Origin: JAIXRY01 sp031972855
GTDB taxonomy: Bacteria; Patescibacteriota; Minisyncoccia; Phycocordibacterales; UBA9973
Length of the DNA: 64,000 nucleotides
Assembly (NCBI GenBank): GCA_031972855.1
Contig: DALYDY010000004.1
Coordinates: 10,243 to 74,242 of the forward strand
Direction: 5' to 3'
Below, in pieces: positions 56,827 to 64,000 of the stretch (its first letter is position 1; every line of letters starts with the position of its first letter). The notes below the pieces were generated by a model. The model was given only the letters and a program-made list of their open reading frames with translations. It was not told the DNA's origin and ran no database searches. Both the position numbers and the translations under genes were made by a program.

Positions 56827-59800
56827 ATGGAGCAAAAATTTATTCATTTACATACACATTCACACTATTCCCTTTTAGATGGACTTTCAAAGATTAGTGA
56901 TCTTGTGGAAAAAGCCAAGGAAGATGGTATGGAGGCTATTGCTCTAACCGATCACGGAGCAATGTATGGTGCAATAGATTTTTATATGGAATGTACAAAG
57001 GCCGGCATCAAACCGATTATTGGTGTTGAGGCATATATGGCCGTCCGTAATCTTGGAGACAAAGAAGCCGGAGTTGATAACAAAAGATATCACCTGACTC
57101 TGCTTGCAAAGAATTTCGAAGGATACAAAAATCTCATGAAACTTGTCACAATTTCTGAAATTGATGGCTATTATTACAAGCCAAGAATGGATAAAGAAAT
57201 TCTCAAAGAACACAGCGAAGGAATAATCTGTCTTTCAGGTTGTCCTAGTGGAGAACTTGCAAAAGCCTTATTCAATAAAGATTTAGAAAAAGGACGTGAA
57301 ATAGTAAAAAGTTTTATTGATATTTTTGGAAAAGAAAATTTCTTCCTAGAAGTCATGGGGCATTTTGAAATGGAAGGTTATGACAAAGTAGTAGAAGATA
57401 TAAAGACACTTTCAAAAGAATTCGACTTACCTATTGTCGGAACTTGGGACGCACACTACATGCACAAAGAAGACTGGGAAGCTCAAGAAACTCTTGTTGC
57501 AATCAATACAGGCGGAGATGTGCAAAGTAATAAAATGAAGATGAAAGGAAATTATTCTTTTATTACATCAGACGAAGCAAAAAAAGCATTTGCAAATATT
57601 CCTGGAGCATACGAAAACACAAAAAAAGTTGCTGATATGTGTAATCTAGAACTTACACTTGGTAAATTTGTCTTCCCTATTTTTCCACTTCCACCTGATA
57701 TTACTCCTGATATGCGTCTTCGTGAACTTTGTGTTCTAGGACTTACAACTCGAGGTCTACAAGATGATGAAAAATCAAAAGAAAGATTAGAATATGAACT
57801 TGGTATTATTGCTTTCAAAGGTTATGCAACATATTTTCTCGTGGTGCATGACCTAATTCGCTACGCACGCGCTAACGATATCTATTACAACATTCGTGGA
57901 TCTGTTGCAGGTTCGATGACTACATATACACTCGGTATTACAAAAGTTGATCCCCTCATCTACAATATTCCTTTTGAACGTTTTTTAAATCCAGAACGTC
58001 CTTCTGCTCCTGATATTGATATGGACTTCGCTGATAATAGACGTGAAGAAATTATTGAATATGCAAAGCAGAAATATGGTGAGAAAAAAGTTGCTCAGAT
58101 TGGAACTTTTGGAACAATGGCTGCACGCGGATCTGTGAGAGATGTGGCACGCGCTCTTGGATATCCATATGGTGTAGGAGATAGAATATCAAAAATGATT
58201 CCGATGGGAGCTCAAGGATTCCCTATGACAATAGAACGCGCCCTCAATGAAGTCCCAGAGTTAAAAGAAATGTATGATAATGACCGTGAGACCTCTATTA
58301 TTATAGATATGGCAAAAAAGATAGAAGGTGGAGCAAGACACATTTCTGTCCATGCTGCAGGTGTGGTTATTGGACCAACAGATCTTACCGACTATACTCC
58401 TTTACAGTTTGATCCTAAAGGTGGAAAACTCATCACACAATACGACATGTATTCTGTTGGTGAAGATGGTGCTGGGCTTACAAAATTTGATTTCCTTGGA
58501 ATTAGAAATCTTTCAATATTAAAAGATGCTGTAACTCTGGTAGATAAAATTTATAATATAAAAGTTGATATTGATGATATTGATCTTGCTGACGAGAGAA
58601 CTTTCAAAATGCTTGCACGTGGAGAAACAGAAGGTCTCTTCCAATTAAACGGTGCTGGAATGACAAAATGGCTAAAAGATCTTCGCCCTTCAACAATACA
58701 CGATATCAATGCCATGGTAGCACTCTATCGCCCAGGTCCAATGCAATTTATTCCTGATTATGTCGCTCGAAAACACAATCCATCACTTATTTCATACCTT
58801 GACCCTGCTCTAGAAGACATTTTGAAAACAACTTATGGAATTCTTGTTTATCAAGATGACCTTCTTCTTATGGCTCACCATTTAGCTGGATATTCTTGGG
58901 GTGAAGTTGATAAATTCCGTAAAGCTGTAGGTAAAAAAATCCCAGCAGAAATGCAAGCTCAAAGAGAAAAGTTCATCAAAGGTTGTGTAAAAACAAGTAA
59001 CTGGAGTGAAAAGAAAGCTACGGAAATATGGTCATGGATTGAGCCTTTTGCGGCTTACGGTTTCAACAAAGCTCACTCAGCTTCATATGGACTTGTGGCA
59101 TATCAAACAGCATTCATGAAAGCAAACTTCCCTGTGGCTTACATGTGTGCTTGTATGACAGCTGAATCTGGCGATGTGGACCAGATTGCAATATATGTTC
59201 ACGAATGTGAAAGAATGAGAATAAAAGTTCTTCCTCCAAATATAAATGAGTCTTTTGGTGTATTTACAGTTATAAAAGAAGAAGATAAAACAATTGAAGA
59301 ATCCAGAGTTATTCGTTTTGGACTATACACAATCAAAAACCTTGGGACAGATATTGCTGACGCAATCATCGAAGAGCGAAAAAAGAATGGACCCTTCTCT
59401 TCTATTGGAAATTTCTTAGACCGCATAACTCACAAAAATCTTAATAGAAAATCTTTAGAATCTCTTATAAAAGCTGGAGCAATGGATGAGTTTGGTGAGC
59501 GTGGATTGCTTATGGCTAATAGTGAAGCCCTTCTTGAATACAATAGAGCTTTCGCACAAAAAAGTGATTCTCAAGCTTCTTTATTTGGTCTGGGGGGTAT
59601 GTCTGCACCAGAGCTCAGACTTCGCCCAACAGAACCAATTGATTTAAAAACTCGCCTAGCATGGGAAAAAGATTTGCTTGGATTATATATTTCTGGTCAC
59701 CCACTCGAAGCCTACAAAGAGAAGCTTTCAAAGTGTAATAGTATTTTAAGTATAAAAAGAGAAGGTAAAAAAGACGCCCCAATAAAAGTTTGCGGTGTTG

Positions 59801-60021
59801 TTGAAGAAGTTAAACGTATTACTACAAAGAATAATGATTATATGCTTTTTGTACGTATTACAGACCTTACAGGAAGTATTGAGACAATCTTGTTCCCTAA
59901 GAATTACAAGGATTTTGCACCTATTCTTATTGAAGATGCTCTTATTGTAATTGCCGGAAAAGTATCTCTAAAAAATGATGAAAAAAATATTATTATAGAG
60001 GCTGTAAAAAATATTGAGTAA
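56827..60021 (+). CDS. dnaE: DNA polymerase III alpha subunit
   Basis: 1064 aa replicative polymerase. PHP domain at the N-terminus (FIHLHTHSHYSLLDG, LTDHGAMYGAIDF), palm with catalytic PDIDMDFADNRREEI (about residue 395), the GARHISVHAAGVVIG fingers block, RPGPMQFIPDYVARK, and an OB-fold near the C-terminus (VCGVVEEVKRITTKNNDYM). About 100 residues shorter than E. coli DnaE, apparently lacking the C-terminal tau-binding part, consistent with the gamma-only DnaX here. Confidence 0.96.
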   Translation: MEQKFIHLHTHSHYSLLDGLSKISDLVEKAKEDGMEAIALTDHGAMYGAIDFYMECTKAGIKPIIGVEAYMAVRNLGDKEAGVDNKRYHLTLLAKNFEGYKNLMKLVTISEIDGYYYKPRMDKEILKEHSEGIICLSGCPSGELAKALFNKDLEKGREIVKSFIDIFGKENFFLEVMGHFEMEGYDKVVEDIKTLSKEFDLPIVGTWDAHYMHKEDWEAQETLVAINTGGDVQSNKMKMKGNYSFITSDEAKKAFANIPGAYENTKKVADMCNLELTLGKFVFPIFPLPPDITPDMRLRELCVLGLTTRGLQDDEKSKERLEYELGIIAFKGYATYFLVVHDLIRYARANDIYYNIRGSVAGSMTTYTLGITKVDPLIYNIPFERFLNPERPSAPDIDMDFADNRREEIIEYAKQKYGEKKVAQIGTFGTMAARGSVRDVARALGYPYGVGDRISKMIPMGAQGFPMTIERALNEVPELKEMYDNDRETSIIIDMAKKIEGGARHISVHAAGVVIGPTDLTDYTPLQFDPKGGKLITQYDMYSVGEDGAGLTKFDFLGIRNLSILKDAVTLVDKIYNIKVDIDDIDLADERTFKMLARGETEGLFQLNGAGMTKWLKDLRPSTIHDINAMVALYRPGPMQFIPDYVARKHNPSLISYLDPALEDILKTTYGILVYQDDLLLMAHHLAGYSWGEVDKFRKAVGKKIPAEMQAQREKFIKGCVKTSNWSEKKATEIWSWIEPFAAYGFNKAHSASYGLVAYQTAFMKANFPVAYMCACMTAESGDVDQIAIYVHECERMRIKVLPPNINESFGVFTVIKEEDKTIEESRVIRFGLYTIKNLGTDIADAIIEERKKNGPFSSIGNFLDRITHKNLNRKSLESLIKAGAMDEFGERGLLMANSEALLEYNRAFAQKSDSQASLFGLGGMSAPELRLRPTEPIDLKTRLAWEKDLLGLYISGHPLEAYKEKLSKCNSILSIKREGKKDAPIKVCGVVEEVKRITTKNNDYMLFVRITDLTGSIETILFPKNYKDFAPILIEDALIVIAGKVSLKNDEKNIIIEAVKNIE

Positions 60022-60092
60022 ATATTAACAGGTTTGACTTAATGTGTCCAAAAATAGTAAAGTATATACGAACAATTAAAACAAAATAACAC

Positions 60093-60716
60093 ATGGACCC
60101 TATAGTTAAATCCCTGACTATAAGACTATATGCCAGGTACTTTTCTTTACAAGAAAAGTTATTAAAAAAAAGAGAACCCCAAAAGAAGGAGCTTCGTGAA
60201 ATTTATGTAAAGATTTTAAAAAAAATAATCAACGAATCTCATCTTGAATTAAGTGATGTTAGTCATTATTTAGCAAAAACAAAAAAATATTGGAAGGACA
60301 AAAACCCCAATAAAGAATTAGAAGAAGCAAGAATAAGAGAAAGAACTATTCTTGTTGATGAAGAAAAACAAAAAATTGCTAATGATGAAAATTGGAATAT
60401 ATATATGAATTCTCTTATAAATATTCCAATGAAAACAAATCTTATTCAAGTAAGAAATGTTGAAGAAATTACAAAAAAACATGAAGCTAAACCTCTCGAA
60501 GAAGTTAAAATTGATTCAATTGAACTAGCATTAGAAAACATTAAAAATATTGGAGGACCTGACTGTGCTCATCCTGATATTTTATCAGAGTATGAATTTG
60601 ATTTAGCTAAAAGAATTGAACACGACTTCGAACTTCCGGAGGAAGAATTCCCAATCCAGCCAATTCCCAGACAACTGGAAAGGGTTTCAAAATGGATTCA
60701 AATGAATTTGTTTTAA
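60093..60716 (+). CDS. Hypothetical charged helical protein
   Basis: 207 aa, rich in Lys and Glu, coiled-coil-prone N-terminal half (EKLLKKREPQKKELREIYVK); C-terminal region with PEEEFPIQPIPRQLERVSKW. No membrane segment. No family recognised. Confidence 0.55.
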   Translation: MDPIVKSLTIRLYARYFSLQEKLLKKREPQKKELREIYVKILKKIINESHLELSDVSHYLAKTKKYWKDKNPNKELEEARIRERTILVDEEKQKIANDENWNIYMNSLINIPMKTNLIQVRNVEEITKKHEAKPLEEVKIDSIELALENIKNIGGPDCAHPDILSEYEFDLAKRIEHDFELPEEEFPIQPIPRQLERVSKWIQMNLF

Positions 60717-60744
60717 AGGTTGATTTTATTTAATCAGCCTTTTA
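60714..60744 (+). terminator. Terminator after the 207-aa gene
   Basis: AAAGGTTGATT / AATCAGCCTTT hairpin followed by TATTTT on the plus strand. Confidence 0.6.
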
Positions 60745-60751
60745 TTTTACA

Positions 60752-60786
60752 AAAAAACCTCAAGACATATGTCTTGAGGTTTTTTT
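60752..60786. terminator. Bidirectional terminator
   Basis: AAAACCTCAAGACATA / TATGTCTTGAGGTTTT arms with A and T runs, just downstream of the muramidase-like gene on the minus strand. Confidence 0.8.
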
Positions 60787-60789
60787 AAA

Positions 60790-61410
60790 TTAGGCTTCGT
60801 TAGAGATATCGTAATTTTCAATACGTTCCATAACACTTCTAATTTTTTTGTTGTATGTAGGAATAACAGAATTGTATGATTTTAAAATACCATCTAAATC
60901 CTTATTTTTATAATAAGAAGCTGTTCTTGGATTATTACCACCCAAGTTTCTACCTACAGTTTCAATTGATTCATTGATATTATCAAAAGCTATCTTACAT
61001 GAACCATATCCAAAGGGATTATTAGCACCCTCTTTACTTTTACAGATGTTCTTACCACCAGTTGTTTCTATAACAGAAATAGCTGGGATAAGAGTCCAAT
61101 CGATATTGTTCTCTTCTGCAACCTGGACCATTTTCATACCATATCCTTCGAGAGGCATGTTACGGTCACGGAAATACGCATCGATTTTATCGGCACGTAG
61201 ACGCATTGTTATTTGTTCTTGCGTAGACGCTTGTATTTCCTCAGTATTTGATTGTGATGAGATAGCGAGTACTTTAGATTGCATGCCGGCCGTATCAATA
61301 GAACCGAAAGAAAGTGTTGAAACCAGAAGAGGAGTAATCATCACTGATCTAAGTACATCGTTTTTATAGTTTTTATACATAAATGACAGTTGTGCTCTGT
61401 CAAACGCCAT
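60790..61410 (-). CDS. Secreted lysozyme/glucosaminidase-like protein
   Basis: 206 aa. Hydrophobic export signal near the start (SVMITPLLVSTLSFGS); an alternative start at residue 11 (MYKNYKND) would fit a signal peptide better. The C-terminal domain has MKMVQVAEENNIDWTLIPAISVIETTGGK, with the Glu of SVIETTGGK as candidate catalytic residue, and NPFGYGSCKIAF, the pattern of glucosaminidase/transglycosylase-like domains in CPR proteins. Probably cuts peptidoglycan at the cell surface. Two tandem promoters precede it. Confidence 0.72.
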   Translation of the reverse strand: MAFDRAQLSFMYKNYKNDVLRSVMITPLLVSTLSFGSIDTAGMQSKVLAISSQSNTEEIQASTQEQITMRLRADKIDAYFRDRNMPLEGYGMKMVQVAEENNIDWTLIPAISVIETTGGKNICKSKEGANNPFGYGSCKIAFDNINESIETVGRNLGGNNPRTASYYKNKDLDGILKSYNSVIPTYNKKIRSVMERIENYDISNEA

Positions 61411-61500
61411 ATCAGTAATATTTTCAATTAATAAACTTTTTTAGAAAAGACTCTTAAAAGAAAAAATCCTTTGTACAATGAAGTACTTGGGACTTCCTAT

Positions 61501-61559
61501 ATAGTATCACATCCGTCCACAAAAGTCAATAGTTATACCACTATTTTTATATACGTCAA
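61501..61559 (-). promoter_or_regulatory. Tandem promoters of the muramidase-like gene
   Basis: P1: TTGACT (61524-61529), 17-base spacer, TACTAT (61501-61506). P2: TTGACG (61554-61559), 16-base spacer, TATAAC (61532-61537). The 5' leader from P1 is about 85 bases. Confidence 0.65.
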
Positions 61560-61599
61560 GCACAAAAAACCCTTATAAAATAAGGGTTTTTTGTGCTTT
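61558..61599 (-). terminator. Terminator after secA
   Basis: Perfect 19-base arms AAGCACAAAAAACCCTTAT and complement around a short loop. It ends secA transcription and touches the P2 promoter. The bases between it and secA (61600-61703) hold an AT-rich inverted repeat near 61607 and no gene. Confidence 0.8.
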
Positions 61600-61703
61600 A
61601 TTCATTGACAAATTTTTATAAAAATTGTCCTATTTTGGCTCTAATTAAGGGTTTTTAAAAAACTTTGACTTTAGTAAAAAAGGTTGTCTAAATTTGCCTA
61701 TTT

Positions 61704-64000
61704 TTATTGAATTTTTTGACTTTCTAACTGCTCTACCCTAGTAAAAAACTCTTCAACAATTGATTGTTCCATTAATTTAAAGTGTTTTAGACCTTCCTTC
61801 TTATATTCAACCAATGGCTCATGTTGACCATAAGCTCTTAAGTTTACTGAAGATCTACTATATTCCATAAGTTCCAAATGATCTGTCCAAAAGACATCTA
61901 TAACATATAGCATCAATTTTCTAACATGTTCCAAGAGATTTTCACGTCCAAATTGCTCTATTTTTGTTTTCAAGATATTTTTATACAAATCACTACTTTC
62001 AGATAAAGTAACCAATTCTGACTCAACATCATCTAATGTTCCGAAAATAAACTTTTTACGTCTAGTGTATATAATATTTCTTTGGTGAGACAATACCATA
62101 TCGTATTCGAGTGTATGTTTTCTTGAATCAAAGTGAAATCCTTCGATTTTTGATTGAGCTGTTTCAAGAGATCTTGAAACCCAACTATTTTGAATTGGTT
62201 GGTCCTCTGGTATACCAAAACGTCCCATCATTGTCTTTAATTTTTCAGATCCAAAAATCCTCATCAGATCATCTTCCAGAGAAACATAGAATATTGTCTC
62301 TCCATTATCTCCTTGACGTCCAGCACGTCCACGAAGTTGATTGTCGATACGGCGAGCTTCATGGCGTTCAGTACCTAGAACAAATAATCCTCCTAGATTT
62401 TTTACTTCTTCTTGCTCTTCTTTAGTGCTTGGATTACCTCCAAGCATAATATCAATACCACGTCCTGCCATATTTGTAGCAACAACCACACTACCCCTTT
62501 TTCCTGCTTGAGCGATTATTTCTGCTTCGCGTTCATGGTTTTTTGCATTAAGCATTGTATGGTGTACACCTTCTTGTAAAAGATAGGCTCCAAGAAGTTC
62601 ATTTTTTTCAATAGAAACAGTACCAATTAAAACAGGTTGTCCTTTTTCTTGAAGTTCTTTTGCTTTTTTTGCAATTGCTTGAAATTTTCCTTTTTCTGTT
62701 TGAAAAATTAAATCATCATTATCAATACGCTTTATTTTTCTGTGAGTTGGTATAGTTATTACATCTAATTTATACACTTTATAGAATTCTTCTTTTGAAG
62801 TTTCTGCTGTACCTGTCATTCCAGCAAGAATTTTGTAAAATCTAAAGAAATTTTGATAAGTAATAGACGCAACAGCGCGAGTCTCTCTTTCAATTAAAAC
62901 ATTTTCTTTTGCTTCAATCGCTTGATGAAGACCATCACTCCAACGACGTCCTGGTTGTAATCTTCCTGTAAAAGAATCAACTATAATTATTTTTCCATCT
63001 TGAACAACATAATCTTTGTCGCGAACATATAAAGATTGAGCACGAACCGCTGTTTCGAGATGATGAACATATTTAATACCCTTTTCGGTATATATATCAC
63101 CAATACCTAGAACTTTTTCAGCTTTGTTTATTCCTTCATCTGTAAGTTGTATTGCTTTTAGTTTTTCATCAATAGTATAGTCAATATCTTTTTTCAGAGA
63201 ATTTGCTATACCTGAACATGTTTTATATAAATTTCCAGAGTCTTCATCTGCAGATGAAATTATAAGAGGGGTTCTAGCTTCATCTATCAATATAGAGTCT
63301 ATTTCATCAACTATTGCAAAATAATGATCACGTTGATTTATTTGTTCTTTTTCTGTAACTAAATTATCTTTTAAATAATCAAAACCAAATTCACTATTTG
63401 TTCCATAAGTTATATCACACTGATATGCTTCTTTTCTTGTTATAGGACGAAGTTTTTCGTATACAACATGAAAAATTTCTGTATCATTTCCTTTATCATC
63501 TTCTTTTGTTATATGAGAACTATCATATTGATAAGATACATCTTGTCCATTAATAACAGAAATAGTTAGTCCAAGATAATCAAAGACTTGCCCCATCCAT
63601 GTAGCATCACGACGAGCTAGATAATCGTTAACGGTAACAATATGAACACCTTCACCTTTTAGAGCGTGTAGATAAGCAGGTAGAGTTGATACGAGAGTTT
63701 TACCTTCACCTGTTCTCATCTCAGCAATTTTACCCTCACTAATAACCATTCCACCAATTAGTTGAACATCATAATGTCTTTGACCTAAGGTTCTCTTTGA
63801 AGCTTCACGAACAAGAGCAAAAGCTTCAGGTAAAATTGATTCCAAAGTAGATCCGTTTTTTAATTTATTTTTTAAAATTAAAGTTTGTTCTTTTATTTCA
63901 GCATCTGAAAGACTCTCAAAATCTTTTTCAAGATTATTTATAAGGTCAACTCTCTTTTGATAGAGAATTCTAATCTTCTCTTCTTTACTTCCAAACAAAC
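61704..64000 (-). CDS. secA: Protein translocase ATPase SecA (5' end beyond window)
   Basis: Motor that drives proteins through SecYEG. The reading frame is open to the window edge; LFGSKEEKIRILYQK is the usual start region, so only a few N-terminal residues are missing and a TTG at 63998 need not be the start. About 765 residues: NBD1 with MRTGEGKTLVSTLPAYL and VDEIDSILIDEARTP, preprotein cross-linking domain, NBD2 with ATNMAGRGIDIMLGGNP and QLRGRAGRQGDNGETIF, and the helical scaffold. The C-terminal zinc-binding tail is absent, as in many short SecA proteins. Confidence 0.96.
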   Translation of the reverse strand, partial: LFGSKEEKIRILYQKRVDLINNLEKDFESLSDAEIKEQTLILKNKLKNGSTLESILPEAFALVREASKRTLGQRHYDVQLIGGMVISEGKIAEMRTGEGKTLVSTLPAYLHALKGEGVHIVTVNDYLARRDATWMGQVFDYLGLTISVINGQDVSYQYDSSHITKEDDKGNDTEIFHVVYEKLRPITRKEAYQCDITYGTNSEFGFDYLKDNLVTEKEQINQRDHYFAIVDEIDSILIDEARTPLIISSADEDSGNLYKTCSGIANSLKKDIDYTIDEKLKAIQLTDEGINKAEKVLGIGDIYTEKGIKYVHHLETAVRAQSLYVRDKDYVVQDGKIIIVDSFTGRLQPGRRWSDGLHQAIEAKENVLIERETRAVASITYQNFFRFYKILAGMTGTAETSKEEFYKVYKLDVITIPTHRKIKRIDNDDLIFQTEKGKFQAIAKKAKELQEKGQPVLIGTVSIEKNELLGAYLLQEGVHHTMLNAKNHEREAEIIAQAGKRGSVVVATNMAGRGIDIMLGGNPSTKEEQEEVKNLGGLFVLGTERHEARRIDNQLRGRAGRQGDNGETIFYVSLEDDLMRIFGSEKLKTMMGRFGIPEDQPIQNSWVSRSLETAQSKIEGFHFDSRKHTLEYDMVLSHQRNIIYTRRKKFIFGTLDDVESELVTLSESSDLYKNILKTKIEQFGRENLLEHVRKLMLYVIDVFWTDHLELMEYSRSSVNLRAYGQHEPLVEYKKEGLKHFKLMEQSIVEEFFTRVEQLESQKIQ

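Noticed and set aside
63996..63998. TTG as the start codon of secA
   Set aside because: The residues that follow (FGSKEEK) match the interior of the usual SecA start (LFGSK), so the true start most likely lies beyond the window edge.

Overview
The window is about 64 kb of AT-rich (roughly one-third GC) bacterial chromosome. It most resembles a Candidate Phyla Radiation (Patescibacteria, probably Parcubacteria-type) genome. Reasons: compact genes with frequent overlaps; shortened housekeeping proteins (IF-2 of about 496 residues starting directly at the G domain, a gamma-length DnaX without its zinc module, a 1064-residue DnaE); a DUF4446 gene in front of infB; a cluster of small two-helix proteins of the T4SS_pilin/VirB2-like kind; and many small secreted or membrane proteins of unknown family. 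TGA is used as a stop, so the code is the standard bacterial one. I see no insertion sequence, CRISPR array, prophage or rRNA gene.

Layout. 1-7.4 kb (mostly minus): start of greA, mrdA (PBP2) with a small MreD-like gene, malic enzyme, a secreted Ig-like protein, a CPBP protease, a sensor kinase/response regulator pair and a SpoT-like HD hydrolase. 7.5-20 kb: accessory-looking region of small hypothetical, membrane and secreted proteins, tRNA-Gln, a second SpoT-like HD protein, an MBL hydrolase, a deoxyribosyltransferase-like protein, a DUF5672 protein, an AI-2E exporter-family protein and dnaX. 20-34 kb: core genes dus, ftsQ, serS, dprA, topA, clpB, a cysteine desulfurase, DUF4446, infB and rbfA. 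34.3-36.2 kb: four tRNA genes (Cys, Leu-TAA, Lys, Leu-TAG) with very unusual tails, and a CPBP protease. 36.3-38 kb: an SPFH-like two-gene unit between structured palindromic elements. 38.1-44.2 kb: an apparent operon of methyltransferase, solute-binding protein, a large surface protein and four small pilin-like proteins. 44-56 kb: gyrA, MBL protein, rpsA, pth, lepB, hisS, def, fmt and rnhB. 56.8-64 kb: dnaE, a secreted muramidase/glucosaminidase-like protein and secA (5' end cut by the window edge).

How the genes work together. dnaE, dnaX, gyrA and topA serve replication and topology. infB, rbfA, rpsA, serS, hisS, fmt, def, pth, dus and the tRNAs serve translation. secA, lepB, mrdA and ftsQ serve envelope growth and export. 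The pilin-like cluster with its membrane-anchored solute-binding protein looks like a surface appendage or uptake system.

Most notable observation: all five tRNA genes are followed by an inverted copy of their own 3' half (T-arm and acceptor strand). It begins at a terminator hairpin and in four cases is interrupted by a further hairpin. The interrupting hairpins of three loci are related and differ by compensatory base changes. At four loci a further partial direct copy of the T-arm/acceptor follows. I do not know a described family with this architecture. Other points of interest are a terminator hairpin just upstream of rpsA (possible attenuator), many promoters that place the start site at or within a few bases of the ATG (leaderless mRNAs), and a 31-bp promoter module repeated in front of two small genes.
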